64,000 nt of DNA from Roseomonas alba (lineage in GTDB: Bacteria > Pseudomonadota > Alphaproteobacteria > Acetobacterales > Acetobacteraceae): NCBI RefSeq assembly GCF_019430885.1, contig NZ_JAHYBZ010000015.1:1-64000 (forward strand), written 5' to 3'. The translations under genes were made by a program, and so were the position numbers. This document shows, one piece after another, positions 41,961 to 51,943 of this stretch (positions are counted from its first letter, which is position 1; the number at the start of each line of letters is the position of its first letter). The notes beneath the pieces are model-generated. The model worked only from the letters and a program-made list of their open reading frames with translations. It did not search any database and had not been told where the DNA came from.

Positions 41961-42842
41961 TCAGTCGCTTGCCTCCATCGCGCCGAGCCGAGCAATGCGG
42001 GCGATGGCGCGGTCCGCGTGGGATTGCAGCCGCAGCAGCACGTCTTCCGCCCCTGCCGCGTCGGCGGCCGCGAGGTAGAGTTCGGCAGCCCGTTCGGCGA
42101 GTTGCCGCGCTGCCTTGAGGCTCGGTTCATCCGGCATGGCCGCCGCGAGCGGGCCGGGCGATGCTATTTGAGTCCCGACTTCCGCAGCCATGGTCGTGGC
42201 CTCGGCCGCGAGGCGCCGCAGCTCCGCCGCCCATCGTGCGAGGGATGGAATTTCGACCAGCGCGGCGAGGCGTGCGGCCAGTTCCTGTTCGATCTCCGCC
42301 GCACTGACGGCTTCCGGCTGCGGCGATTGGGCGTGCCCGGCCCGGGCCGCATGAAAGGCGCGCCGACGCTCGCGTCGAAAGATCGCGGCGTGCCGCAGTT
42401 CCTCCTTCGCGATCGCCTCCGCGGCCTGGCGGACGGACCGATCCTCGGCCTGTGCCGCAATGTAGGTCCACAGGAGGAACGCGCGTTCCTCATTGCGGAC
42501 TGCCAAGGACAGCGCCCGGTAGGCGGAGGCGAGCTGCGAGGAGGCAATGCTGCGTGCCTCTTCCTCGTCCACGGATTCTGACGGCCGCCAGCGAAGCCAC
42601 TTCGCGTCGGGCGCCGTTCCCGTCGCTTCCCGGGACCAGCGCTCGATCGCGTCGGCGTGATGAGCTTCCTCGGCCATCAGGTGCTCGAAGACCGCTGCGA
42701 CGTCGGGCAGGCCGAGGGCGCGCATTTTCTGAGCGAGCTCGGCGTATTGGGTGGCGGCTTCCGTCTCGAGCGTCATCGCGACTGCGAAGAGCTCAGCGAG
42801 TGAGCGTACCGGTCCGGGTGGTTCGACCTTCAACAACGACAT
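41961..42842 (-). CDS. ferritin-like/rubrerythrin domain protein
   Basis: 293 aa from the ATG at 42842. The N-terminal ferritin-like four-helix bundle carries acidic/His metal ligands: METEAA-like MTLETEAATQYAEL, FEHLMAEEAHHADAIERW, RNEERAFLLWTYIAAQ and AKEELRHAAIFRRER. It is followed by a long helical C-terminus (about 165-290) of unknown role. It is divergent from nosR across 190 bases. An oxygen or peroxide protective role is likely for the fold, but not shown. Confidence 0.8.
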   Translation of the reverse strand: MSLLKVEPPGPVRSLAELFAVAMTLETEAATQYAELAQKMRALGLPDVAAVFEHLMAEEAHHADAIERWSREATGTAPDAKWLRWRPSESVDEEEARSIASSQLASAYRALSLAVRNEERAFLLWTYIAAQAEDRSVRQAAEAIAKEELRHAAIFRRERRRAFHAARAGHAQSPQPEAVSAAEIEQELAARLAALVEIPSLARWAAELRRLAAEATTMAAEVGTQIASPGPLAAAMPDEPSLKAARQLAERAAELYLAAADAAGAEDVLLRLQSHADRAIARIARLGAMEASD

Positions 42843-43030
42843 CGCGGGCTTCCTTCCTCCGGTCATTCCGAGCATGCTTGATGCAGGTTCTCGGAAAATT
42901 CGCATTCCCCATACCAATTTCCCCTGGACGGCTCGGTAGCAAGGTGTATGAGGGGGCTGGTCGTGCATACTGCGGTCAGAAGAAGATCTCTTCATCCTTA
43001 TCATGCCAGTCATGGCGCTGGGGATAAAAG

Positions 43031-45301
43031 ATGTCGATAGTGTCTCGAATAGATCTTTTCCGTTCCGGCGGCCGTCTTCTATTATGCATTGGCGCTCTAT
43101 TGGCGCTACTTGTCGCCCCAGCTTCCGCGGCACGTCTCGCCGAATTCCTTTCGGGCGTAGCGCCTTCCGAGATCTTTCCTGGTGCTGACCGCATTGGTTC
43201 GCCCGAAGGTGAGCCGCCACTGGCGCCCGCTTATGCCGGCAGCAGGTTGCTCGGCCATGTCTATCTCAATACCGATGTCACCGACGCCACCGGCTATTCC
43301 GGCAAGCCGATCCAGTTGCTGGTGGCGATTGATACCGAAGGTGTGATCCGCGGCATCCGGCTGCGGGAGCACAAGGAGCCGATCGTGCTGATCGGCATTC
43401 CCGAACAGCGCATCGTGGCGGCGATGAACCGCCTGGTCGGCGCCGCCATGGCGCCGGTCGCGCGCGGGGAGGCGCGTGCGCCCGAGACCGATATCGTCAG
43501 CGGCGCGACGGTCACCGTGTTGGTGATGGCCGACAGCGTCGTCCGCTCCGCCGTCCGCCTGATCCGTGCTGGGCGCATCGGTGACGTCGCGCCGCAGGCG
43601 GCGACAACCGCCGCGCCCGCAACCCTCGCCCCCGGCCCGGGGGAGGTACGGGACTGGGAGAGCCTGCTCGGCGACGGATCCGTGCGGCGCCTGCATCTCT
43701 CGATCGGCGAGGTAAATGAGGCCTATGAGCGCAGCGGCAATGCTCGCGCCGCCGCCAATCCTGAACCCGGCGATCCCGACGACACCTTCATCGAGCTCTT
43801 CACCGCGCTGGTGAGCGCGCCGACCATTGGCCGCAGCCTGCTGGGCGACGAGGGCTATGAGCGCCTGGCGCACCACCTCGCGCCCGGGCAGCCGGCCATC
43901 CTGGTGGCCGGGCATGGTGTCTATTCGTTCAAGGGCTCCGGCTACGTGCGCGGCGGCATCTTCGACCGGATCGAAGTGGTCCAGGACGGCCGTCCGCTGC
44001 GCTTTCGCGATCGCGACCACCGGCGCCTGGGTGACATAGCCGCCGAAGGCGCGCCCCGCCTGCCCGAGATCGCGCTGTTCACCGTGCCGACCGATGCCGG
44101 GCTCAATCCCACGGAGCCGTGGAGCCTGCAGTTGCTCGTGCAGCGCGCCATCGGTGCGCGGGAGAAGGCATTCCTCAGCTTCGAACTCGGCTACGCCTTG
44201 CCCGAGTCCTACATGCTCCGGCCCGCCGTCGTTGCCGCGCCGGCGCCGGCCGCGGCGCCCGTGGTCGCGGCGCCCGCCGTCGAGCGCGATCTCACCGAGG
44301 TGCCCCTGTGGGAGCGCATCTGGCAAGCCAAGACCTGGGACATCGCCATCACCGCGATCGCGTTGATGATCCTGACCGGCATCTTCTTCTTCCAGGACCA
44401 GCTTGTGCGCCGGCCTGTCCTGTATCGCTGGGTGCGCTACGCCTTTCTCACCTGGACGCTGGTCTGGCTCGGCTGGTACGCGAACGCGCAGCTCTCGGTG
44501 GTGAACGTGCTGACCTTCGTCAACGCGCTCGTCACCGGGTTTCGCTGGGAATACTTCCTGGCCGCGCCGCTGATCTTCATCCTCTGGTGCGGCGTGGCGG
44601 CGGCGCTGATCTTCTGGGGCCGGGGCGTCTTCTGCGGCTGGCTGTGCCCCTTCGGAGCGTTGCAGGAACTGCTCGCCGCCGTCGCGCAGAAGCTTCGCGT
44701 GCCGCAGCTCAGGCTGCCATGGGGCCTGCATGAGCGGCTGTGGCCGATCAAGTACGTCATCTTCCTGGCGCTGCTCGGCATCTCGCTGCATTCGGTCGCC
44801 ATCGCCGAGCAGATCGCGGAGGTCGAGCCGTTCAAGACCACCATCATCCTGAAGTTCATGCGGGAATGGCCTTTCGTGCTCTATGCCGGAGGGCTGCTCG
44901 CCGCAGGGCTCTTCGTCGAGCGCTTCTTCTGCCGCTACCTCTGCCCGCTGGGCGCGGCGCTCGCGATCCCGGGGCGGATGCGCACCTTCGAATGGCTGAA
45001 GCGCTGGCGCGAATGCGGCAATCCCTGCCATCGCTGCGCCCATGAATGTCCGGTGCAGAGCATCCATCCCGAGGGCAACATCAATCCCAACGAGTGCATC
45101 TACTGCATGCACTGCCAGGAACTTTACCGGGCCGAGGACCGCTGCCCGCATAACATTCAGATCCGCCTCAAGCGCGAGAAGCAAGTCGCGATGAGCGCGG
45201 TGCCGCTGCCGGGAGCTAAGGCTCCGAAGACTGTCATTACTCGGAACGGGAAGCCCCAGGACGGCGCACAGGGCGCTTCGTCCACGGCGCCCGCGCCGTG
45301 A
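43031..45301 (+). CDS. nosR: NosR/NirI family flavo-iron-sulfur membrane protein
   Basis: 756 aa. A signal helix precedes a periplasmic FMN domain, with the flavin-attachment motif SGATVT (157-162). Six membrane helices begin near 435. Cytosolic CxxxCP motifs are CGWLCPFGALQE and CRYLCPLGAALA. Two [4Fe-4S] sites follow: CGNPCHRCAHECP and CIYCMHCQELYRAEDRCP. NosR passes electrons to NosZ and is needed for its activity. It is 16 bp upstream of nosZ. Confidence 0.96.
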   Translation: MSIVSRIDLFRSGGRLLLCIGALLALLVAPASAARLAEFLSGVAPSEIFPGADRIGSPEGEPPLAPAYAGSRLLGHVYLNTDVTDATGYSGKPIQLLVAIDTEGVIRGIRLREHKEPIVLIGIPEQRIVAAMNRLVGAAMAPVARGEARAPETDIVSGATVTVLVMADSVVRSAVRLIRAGRIGDVAPQAATTAAPATLAPGPGEVRDWESLLGDGSVRRLHLSIGEVNEAYERSGNARAAANPEPGDPDDTFIELFTALVSAPTIGRSLLGDEGYERLAHHLAPGQPAILVAGHGVYSFKGSGYVRGGIFDRIEVVQDGRPLRFRDRDHRRLGDIAAEGAPRLPEIALFTVPTDAGLNPTEPWSLQLLVQRAIGAREKAFLSFELGYALPESYMLRPAVVAAPAPAAAPVVAAPAVERDLTEVPLWERIWQAKTWDIAITAIALMILTGIFFFQDQLVRRPVLYRWVRYAFLTWTLVWLGWYANAQLSVVNVLTFVNALVTGFRWEYFLAAPLIFILWCGVAAALIFWGRGVFCGWLCPFGALQELLAAVAQKLRVPQLRLPWGLHERLWPIKYVIFLALLGISLHSVAIAEQIAEVEPFKTTIILKFMREWPFVLYAGGLLAAGLFVERFFCRYLCPLGAALAIPGRMRTFEWLKRWRECGNPCHRCAHECPVQSIHPEGNINPNECIYCMHCQELYRAEDRCPHNIQIRLKREKQVAMSAVPLPGAKAPKTVITRNGKPQDGAQGASSTAPAP

Positions 45302-45317
45302 TCAGGAGGAGAATCAC

Positions 45318-47273
45318 ATGACCGGCGACGTTGAGGACAAGGGCATGAACCGCCGCAGGCTGCTCGGCACCACCGCCGCGGCCGGTGTGGCGGGCGCCGC
45401 GGTCGGCGGTGGCGCGGTTTCGCGCCTCGGCGGGCTGGTCGCGCCGGCGGAGGCGCAGACGCGCCCGCCGCAGCAGGCGCGCCCCGCCGCCCGCCCCACG
45501 GCGCAGCGCGCGGAGGTCGGGCCGGGCGAACTCGATGAGTATTACGTATTCTTCTCCTCCGGCCAGAGCGGGGAGGTGCGCATCGTGGGCCTGCCCTCGA
45601 TGCGCGAGCTGATGCGCGTTCCGGTGTTCAACCGCGACAGCGCCACCGGCTGGGGGCAGACCAACGAGAGCCTCCGTGTGCTCAACGAGGGCCTGACGCC
45701 GACGACGCGGGACTACCTGAGCAAGATCGGCAAGACGTCCTACGACGCGGGGGACCTGCACCACCCGCACCTGTCGTTCACCGACGGCACCTATGACGGG
45801 CGCTACCTCTACGCCAACGACAAGCTCTCCACGCGCGTCTGCCGCATCCGGCTCGACGTGATGAAGTGCGACAAGATCATCCAGCTGCCGAACCAGCACA
45901 CGGTCCACGGGCTGCGCGTGCAGAAGTATCCGCGCACCGGCTACGTCTTCTGCAATGGCGAGGACGGGGTGCCGATCCCCAATGACGGCCGCGACCTCGA
46001 CAAGCCCGCGGAATACCGCTCGGTCTTCAGCGCCGTGAACGGCGACACGATGCAGGTCGCCTGGCAGGTGATCGTCGATGGCAACCTCGACAACGTGGAT
46101 TGTGACTACCAGGGCAAGTACGCCTTCTCCACCTGCTACAATTCCGAGAACGGCGTGAACCTCGCCGAGATGATGGCGGCGGAGCAGGACTGGGTCGTCA
46201 TCTTCAACATTCACCGGATCGAGGAAGCGGTGCGGACCGGCCAGGCGCAGATGATCGGCGGCGTACCGGTGGTCGATGGCCGCCACGGTTCGCCCTTCAC
46301 GCGATATGTGCCGGTCGCCAACAGCCCGCATGGCATCAACACCGCACCGGACGGCATCCATGTCGTGGCGAACGGCAAGCTCTCGCCCACCGTCACGGTG
46401 TTCGACGTGCGCAAGTTCGACGACCTGTTCGACGACAAGATCGAGCCGCGCGCCACGGTTGTGGCGGAGCCGGAGCTTGGCCTCGGGCCGCTGCACACCG
46501 CCTTCGACGGCAAGGGCAACGCCTATACCACGCTGTTCATCGACAGCCAGATCTGCAAGTGGAACATTGATGCGGCGAAGCGCGCCTTCGCCGGCCAGCA
46601 GGCCAACCCGATCATCCAGAAGCTGGATGTCCATTACCAGCCCGGCCACAATCACACCTCCATGGGCCAGACGAAGGAGGCCGATGGGAAGTGGCTGATC
46701 AGCCTGAACAAGTTCTCCAAGGACCGCTTCCTGAATGTTGGGCCGCTGAAGCCGGAGAACGACCAGCTGATCGATATCTCGGGCGACCGGATGGTGCTGG
46801 TGCATGACGGCCCCAGCTTCGCCGAGCCGCATGACGCGACGATCGTCCACCGCTCCAAGATCAACCCGGTCCACAGCTGGAAGCGCGACGATCCGTTCTT
46901 CGCCGAGGCAGTGCGCCAGGCACGCGCCGATGGCGTGGACCTGATGGCCGACAGCAAGGTGGTGCGGGACGGCGACAAGGTGCGCGTCTACATGACATCC
47001 CAGGCGCCGCAGTTCGGCCTGGAGCAGTTCCAGGTGCGCCAGGGCGACGAGGTCACCGTCTTCGTCACCAACATCGACGATGTGGAGGACCTGACGCACG
47101 GCTTCGCCATCGTGAACTACGGCATCAACATGGAGGTGGCGCCGCAGGCGACCGCGTCCGTCACCTTCAAGGCGGAACAGGCGGGCGTGTACTGGTACTA
47201 TTGCTCCTGGTTCTGCCACGCCATGCACATGGAGATGAAGGGCCGCATGCTGGTGGAGGCACGCAGCGCGTGA
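45318..47273 (+). CDS. nosZ: nitrous oxide reductase, clade I (Tat-exported)
   Basis: 651 aa. The Tat signal MNRRRLLGTTAAAGVAGAAV marks clade I. The propeller carries CuZ histidines, including DLHHPHLSFTDG (148-151), HTVHGLRV, GHNHTSMG and EPHDATI. The C-terminal CuA cupredoxin has CSWFCHAMHMEMKG (about 628-641). It reduces N2O to N2 in the periplasm. GGAGGAG is upstream. Its stop overlaps the nosD start (TGATG). Confidence 0.98.
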   Translation: MTGDVEDKGMNRRRLLGTTAAAGVAGAAVGGGAVSRLGGLVAPAEAQTRPPQQARPAARPTAQRAEVGPGELDEYYVFFSSGQSGEVRIVGLPSMRELMRVPVFNRDSATGWGQTNESLRVLNEGLTPTTRDYLSKIGKTSYDAGDLHHPHLSFTDGTYDGRYLYANDKLSTRVCRIRLDVMKCDKIIQLPNQHTVHGLRVQKYPRTGYVFCNGEDGVPIPNDGRDLDKPAEYRSVFSAVNGDTMQVAWQVIVDGNLDNVDCDYQGKYAFSTCYNSENGVNLAEMMAAEQDWVVIFNIHRIEEAVRTGQAQMIGGVPVVDGRHGSPFTRYVPVANSPHGINTAPDGIHVVANGKLSPTVTVFDVRKFDDLFDDKIEPRATVVAEPELGLGPLHTAFDGKGNAYTTLFIDSQICKWNIDAAKRAFAGQQANPIIQKLDVHYQPGHNHTSMGQTKEADGKWLISLNKFSKDRFLNVGPLKPENDQLIDISGDRMVLVHDGPSFAEPHDATIVHRSKINPVHSWKRDDPFFAEAVRQARADGVDLMADSKVVRDGDKVRVYMTSQAPQFGLEQFQVRQGDEVTVFVTNIDDVEDLTHGFAIVNYGINMEVAPQATASVTFKAEQAGVYWYYCSWFCHAMHMEMKGRMLVEARSA

Positions 47274-48628
47274 TGCCTTGGCACATCATCCCCGGGCTGT
47301 TGGTGGCGATCGCGGCTATGGCGGCGCCTGCCGCCCTCGCCGCGCCGCCCGTCGCGCCCGGGGAGGATGTACAGGCGGCGGTGGATGCGACTGAGCCGGG
47401 CGGCACGGTGGAACTGCTGCCCGGGCTCCATCGCGGCCCGGTTCGCCTGGAGCGGGCCGTCGCGCTGGCCGGGCGCGACGGCGCGGTGCTGGACGCCGGC
47501 GGGCGCGGCAGCGTGGTCTTCGTCACCGGGGAGGGCGCGGCGGTGCGGAACCTGGTGCTGCGGGGCTCGGGTTCCGATCACGTCGCCATGGACAGCGGCG
47601 TGTACCTGGAACGCACCGCGCGAGGCGCCCTCGTGGAGGGCAACCAGATCGAGGGCAACCTGTTCGGCGTCTATGTCCATGGCGCGCCGAACGCCGCGGT
47701 GCGCACCAACAGGATCACCGGGCGCCGAGACGCGCGCACATCCGAACGTGGCAACGGCGTGACCGTGTGGAACGCGCCGGGCGCAAGGGTGGAAGGCAAC
47801 GACGTCCGCTATGGGCGCGACGGCATCTTCGTCACCGCGAGCCGGCAGAACGTGTTCGCCGGCAACCGCTTCCGGGACCTGCGCTTCGCGGTGCACTACA
47901 TGTACACGAACGACAGCGAAGTGCACGGCAATGCCTCGATCGGCAATCATGTCGGCTACGCCATCATGTATTCGCAGCGGCTGCGCGTAACGGGCAATCT
48001 CTCGGATGGCGACCGCGACAACGGCATGCTGTTCAACTACGCCAACCAGTCGGAGATCTCCGGCAATCACGTACGCGGCCGCAGCGCATTCCGGGACGAG
48101 ACCCGCACACCGGAAGCCGCGGAGGACCGGGAGCACGCGGCCCTCGCCACGCCCGAGGTCGACGGCGCACACCCCGGCAAGTGCGTCTTCATCTACAATT
48201 CCAACCGCAACCGCTTTGTCGGCAATCGCTTCGAGGCCTGCGGCATCGGAGTGCATTTCACCGCCGGGTCGGAGGGCAACACCATCACCGGCAACGCCTT
48301 CATCGCCAATCGCACGCAGGTGAAATACGTCGGCACGCGCCACCTCGACTGGTCGCGCGACGGCCGCGGCAATTACTGGTCCGACAATCCGGCCTTCGAC
48401 CTCGACCGCGACGGCATCGCCGATGCCGCCTACCGGCCAAACAACCTCGTGGACCGCGTGCTCTGGACCGCGCCGCGCGCGAAGATCCTGTTGAACAGCC
48501 CCGCGGTGCAGGTGCTGCGCTGGGCGCAGTCGCAGTTCCCCGCGATCCTGCCGGGCGGCGTGGTGGACAGCCATCCGCTCGCGGTCGCACCGCCCGCGCC
48601 CGATGCCGCGCCCGGGTGGCGGCCATGA
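47273..48628 (+). CDS. nosD: NosD, periplasmic beta-helix copper-site assembly protein
   Basis: 451 aa. The ATG at 47273 is chosen by TGATG coupling and gives a signal peptide (IPGLLVAIAAMAAPAALAAP). The body is a CASH/NosD right-handed beta helix with repeated GNxI-type turns (VEGNQIEGNLFGVYV, GNRFRDLRFAVHYMYTN, SGNHVRG, TGNAFIANRTQ). It delivers sulfur or copper for CuZ together with the NosFY ABC transporter. Confidence 0.95.
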   Translation: MPWHIIPGLLVAIAAMAAPAALAAPPVAPGEDVQAAVDATEPGGTVELLPGLHRGPVRLERAVALAGRDGAVLDAGGRGSVVFVTGEGAAVRNLVLRGSGSDHVAMDSGVYLERTARGALVEGNQIEGNLFGVYVHGAPNAAVRTNRITGRRDARTSERGNGVTVWNAPGARVEGNDVRYGRDGIFVTASRQNVFAGNRFRDLRFAVHYMYTNDSEVHGNASIGNHVGYAIMYSQRLRVTGNLSDGDRDNGMLFNYANQSEISGNHVRGRSAFRDETRTPEAAEDREHAALATPEVDGAHPGKCVFIYNSNRNRFVGNRFEACGIGVHFTAGSEGNTITGNAFIANRTQVKYVGTRHLDWSRDGRGNYWSDNPAFDLDRDGIADAAYRPNNLVDRVLWTAPRAKILLNSPAVQVLRWAQSQFPAILPGGVVDSHPLAVAPPAPDAAPGWRP

Positions 48629-49554
48629 GCGCGGACGCGCCGGCCATTGCGCTGGACCAGGTGGCGAAGCGCTACAGCAAGGTGGAAGCAGTGCGCGACG
48701 TTTCCTTCATCCTGCCGCAGGGCGTGCTGGCTGCGTTGGTGGGCCACAACGGCGCCGGCAAGACTACGCTGATGAAGATGATGCTGGGTCTCGCGCGCCC
48801 GACTGCGGGGCGGATGCTGGTGCTTGGCCTCGACCCCTCCGCGGGGGGGATCGAGGCGCGCCGGCAGCTCGGCTGCCTGCCGGAGAACGTCACCTTCAAC
48901 GCGGCCCTGACGGGGCGCGAGATGATCCGCTTTTTCGCCCGTCTGAAGGGCGAATCCACCAAGGCCGCGGACGGGCTGCTGGAGCGCGTCGGCCTCGGCG
49001 CGGCGGCGGGGCGCAGGATCGGCACCTATTCGAAGGGCATGCGCCAGCGCCTTGGCCTAGCGCAGGCTTTGCTCGGTTCGCCACGACTGCTGCTGCTGGA
49101 CGAGCCGACGACGGGGCTCGACCCCGAGGTGCGCCAGGGCTTCTGGAGCATCCTGGCCGAGTTCGTCGCGCGCGGGACGACCGTGCTGCTGTCCTCCCAC
49201 GCCCTCGAGGAACTCGAGGGGAAGGCCGAGCGGGTGATCATCCTGGACCGGGGCCGCGTCGTCGCGGACGGCGCCATGGATGAACTGCGCCGTCTCGCGC
49301 GGCTGCCGGTGCGCATACGCGTCCGGCTGGCAGCGGGTGCGTCGCGCGATTGGCTTCCGCCCGATGCCGTGGTGCTGCAGAACGGCGACGCCTGCGAGGT
49401 CGAGATGGCCTGCGCGCCGGAGGAGAAGATGGAGCTGCTGCGCCGCGTGACAATCCAAGGCCGCGCGACCGACCTCAACCTGCTACCGCCGACGCTCGAC
49501 GAGCTCTACGCTCATTTCCTCCAGGGGCGTTCTGATCAGAAGGCGCGGCCATGA
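48625..49554 (+). CDS. nosF: NosF, ABC transporter ATPase
   Basis: 309 aa. Walker A GHNGAGKTT (about 40), signature YSKGMRQRLGLAQ (about 135) and Walker B LLLLDEPTTGLDP are present. It overlaps nosD and nosY by ATGA at each end. It powers the NosDFY complex that supports CuZ formation. Confidence 0.96.
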   Translation: MSADAPAIALDQVAKRYSKVEAVRDVSFILPQGVLAALVGHNGAGKTTLMKMMLGLARPTAGRMLVLGLDPSAGGIEARRQLGCLPENVTFNAALTGREMIRFFARLKGESTKAADGLLERVGLGAAAGRRIGTYSKGMRQRLGLAQALLGSPRLLLLDEPTTGLDPEVRQGFWSILAEFVARGTTVLLSSHALEELEGKAERVIILDRGRVVADGAMDELRRLARLPVRIRVRLAAGASRDWLPPDAVVLQNGDACEVEMACAPEEKMELLRRVTIQGRATDLNLLPPTLDELYAHFLQGRSDQKARP

Positions 49555-50381
49555 AGGGCCTGCTGCTGGTCACCGGCAAGGAGATCCGCGAGGGCATGCG
49601 CAACCGCTGGGTAGTGGCGGCGACGCTGCTGCTGGCGACGCTCGCGCTGACCCTGGCCTTCCTCGGCGCGGCGCCGGCCGGGCGTGTCGGCGCCGGCGCG
49701 CTGGAGGTCGTGGTGGTGAGCCTCTCCAGCCTCTCGATATTCCTGCTGCCGCTGATCGCGCTGCTGATCTCCCACGACGCCATCGTGGGCGAGATGGAAC
49801 GGGGCACCATGCTGCTGCTGCTGAGCTATCCGCTGACGCGCTGGCAGGTGGTGGTCGGCAAGTTCCTCGGTCATGTCGTCATCCTCGGCGTGGCCACGCT
49901 GGTCGGCTACGGCGCGGCGGCGGTTGCGCTCGCGGTGGCGGGGGAGGCGATCGCCGCGGACAGCTGGCGTGCCTTCGCGCTGATGATCGGCTCCACCGTG
50001 CTGCTCGGCGCGGCCTTCGTGGCGCTCGGCACCTTCGTCAGCGCGATGGTGGAAGCGCGCGGCACGGCGGCCGGGATCGCGGTCGGCCTGTGGCTGCTTT
50101 CGGTGCTGATCTGGGACATGGCGTTGCTTGGGATGCTGGTGGCGGACCAGGGGCAGACCATCGGTGCCGCGATGCTCGATGCGTTGCTGCTGCTCAATCC
50201 GGCCGACGCCTATAGACTGTTCAACCTGGCGGGGCTGCCGAATGTCGGCCAGCTCTCGGGCATGGGGGGGATCGTCGAGGGAAGCGGTCTCTCGGCGCCT
50301 GTGCTGCTGGGCGCCCTCAGCGCCTGGGTGCTGGTCCCGTTGGCCGGTGCCGTCGCCGTCTTTGCTCGGAGGGAATTATGA
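49551..50381 (+). CDS. nosY: NosY, ABC transporter permease
   Basis: 276 aa with six transmembrane helices, opening TGKEIREGMRNRWVVAATLL, the standard NosY start. The element SHDAIVGEMERGTMLLLLSY is the ABC-2 permease signature. It forms the membrane part of NosDFY. It overlaps nosF and nosL by 4 bp. Confidence 0.95.
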   Translation: MKGLLLVTGKEIREGMRNRWVVAATLLLATLALTLAFLGAAPAGRVGAGALEVVVVSLSSLSIFLLPLIALLISHDAIVGEMERGTMLLLLSYPLTRWQVVVGKFLGHVVILGVATLVGYGAAAVALAVAGEAIAADSWRAFALMIGSTVLLGAAFVALGTFVSAMVEARGTAAGIAVGLWLLSVLIWDMALLGMLVADQGQTIGAAMLDALLLLNPADAYRLFNLAGLPNVGQLSGMGGIVEGSGLSAPVLLGALSAWVLVPLAGAVAVFARREL

Positions 50382-50932
50382 AACCTCTGCTTCCCGTTCT
50401 CGGCCTGTTCGCCGCACTGCTCGTTGGCGGCTGCGACAACAAGGAAAGCGCCGCCAACGCGCCGCCGCCCGTCGCGTTGACCGCCGAGGCGATCGGCCAT
50501 TACTGCGGCATGGCGCTGGTGGAACATCCGGGGCCGAAGGGACAGATTCTGCTGCGCGGCAGCGACCGTCCCGTCTGGTTCTCCTCGGCGCGGGACGCGA
50601 TCGCCTTCACCATGCTGGCCGAGGAGGCGAAGACGCTGCGCGCAATCTACGTCTCCGACATGGGCCGGGCCGAGACCTGGGACCAGCCCGGCGCGACCAA
50701 CTGGGTGGAGGCGCGGCGCGCCCATTTCGTGGTCGGTAGCGACCGCCGCGGCGGCATGGGCGCGGAGGAGGCGGTGCCCTTCGGCGACCGTCAGGTCGCG
50801 GAGCGCTTCGCCACCGAGCATGGCGGCCGGGTGCTGGCCTTCACGCAGATCCCCCGCGACTGGGTGCTCGGCGGAGAGGACGCCCCGACCCCCGCACTGA
50901 GTAGTCCGGCAGCGTCACGTCACACCCATTGA
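50378..50932 (+). CDS. nosL: NosL, copper-binding lipoprotein
   Basis: 184 aa. The lipobox LLVGGC (acylated Cys near 19) anchors it. The Cu(I) motif HYCGMAL (about 41-47) is followed by FSSARDAIAFTMLAEE and YVSDMGRAETWDQPG. It passes Cu(I) to apo-NosZ/NosD. It overlaps nosY as ATGA and lies 12 bp before nosX. Confidence 0.95.
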   Translation: MKPLLPVLGLFAALLVGGCDNKESAANAPPPVALTAEAIGHYCGMALVEHPGPKGQILLRGSDRPVWFSSARDAIAFTMLAEEAKTLRAIYVSDMGRAETWDQPGATNWVEARRAHFVVGSDRRGGMGAEEAVPFGDRQVAERFATEHGGRVLAFTQIPRDWVLGGEDAPTPALSSPAASRHTH

Positions 50933-50944
50933 GGCAGTGAGGCC

Positions 50945-51943
50945 ATGCAGCGTCGCCTGTCCCGTCGTCGCGTCCTCGCCATCGCCGCCGTCGCGGCCGG
51001 GCTGCCGCTGCCGGGAGCGGTGGAGGAGGCCCCGGATGCGCCACTGATCACCTGGACGGGGCAGGTTCTCGGTGCTGTCGGCAGCATCTCCCTGCGCCAC
51101 CCGGACCCCGCGACGGCCGAGCGCATCGTCGCCCGTTCCGTGGCGGAGCTTCACCGGCTAGAGGCCATGTTCAGCCTCTACCGCCCCGACAGCCTGCTGG
51201 TCGAGTTGAACCGGCGGGGCGTGCTGGCCGCGCCCCCGCCGGAGATGCGGCAGATTCTCGATGCCGCGCTTCATGTCGCGTCGCTGACGGGGGGGGTCTT
51301 CGATCCAACGGTGCAGCCAGTTTGGCACCTCTACTGCGCGCATTTCACGCGGCGCGAGGCCGATCCGGCGGGGCCGCCGCCGGCAGCCGTCGCCGAGGCG
51401 CTGGACCGTGTCGGCCATCGGTACCTGCGCGTCGGGCCGGATTCGATCCTTTTCGCGCGGCGCGGCATGGCGGTCACGTTGAACGGCATCGCGCAGGGGT
51501 ACATCACGGACCGCGTTGTGGATCTCCTTCGCGAGGAAGGTATTGGCCACACCCTGGTCGACATGGGCGAGGCGCGCGCCCTCGGCACCCAATCGGCGGT
51601 GCGACCCTGGCGGGCCGCGCTGGCGGATCCCGTTGGGCCGGAGCGCCCCTGGAAGACGCTGGACCTGGTGGATCGTGCATTGGCGTCTTCGGGCGATGAC
51701 GGATTCGTCTTCGATGTGACCGGCCGTTTCACACACCTGCTTGACCCACGCACGGGGCTCAGCCCCAGGCGATACAGGGCCGTGTCCGTCCTGGCACCCG
51801 AGGCGACGACAGCGGACGCGCTCTCCACCGCCTTTGCGCTGCTGCCGGAGGACATGATCGCCTCGACGCTGGTCGGCCTGCCGACGGTCGAGGCTCATCT
51901 TCTGCGCCACGACGGAAGCGAGGTGGCGTTGCGGGGCGGGTGA
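50945..51943 (+). CDS. nosX: NosX, FAD:protein FMN transferase (ApbE family)
   Basis: 332 aa. A twin-arginine-like leader (RRLSRRRVLAIAAVAAGL) precedes the ApbE domain: YRPDSLLVELNRRG, TGGVFDPTVQPVW, VTLNGIAQGYITDRV and the Mg-binding DVTGRFTHLLDPRTG. It transfers FMN onto the NosR threonine. It ends the nos operon. Confidence 0.95.
   Translation: MQRRLSRRRVLAIAAVAAGLPLPGAVEEAPDAPLITWTGQVLGAVGSISLRHPDPATAERIVARSVAELHRLEAMFSLYRPDSLLVELNRRGVLAAPPPEMRQILDAALHVASLTGGVFDPTVQPVWHLYCAHFTRREADPAGPPPAAVAEALDRVGHRYLRVGPDSILFARRGMAVTLNGIAQGYITDRVVDLLREEGIGHTLVDMGEARALGTQSAVRPWRAALADPVGPERPWKTLDLVDRALASSGDDGFVFDVTGRFTHLLDPRTGLSPRRYRAVSVLAPEATTADALSTAFALLPEDMIASTLVGLPTVEAHLLRHDGSEVALRGG

Noticed and set aside
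28525..43030. FNR/NnrR boxes (TTGAT-N4-ATCAA type) before cco, nrdJ and nos genes.
   Set aside because: I looked for the dyad in the main intergenic regions and found no convincing match, so regulation by this family is not claimed.
43106..45184. A 692-codon open frame on the minus strand opposite nosR, and similar ones opposite nosZ (45237-47228) and recD2 (56368-58518).
   Set aside because: They mirror highly conserved genes, show no domain of their own and are typical of high-GC DNA.
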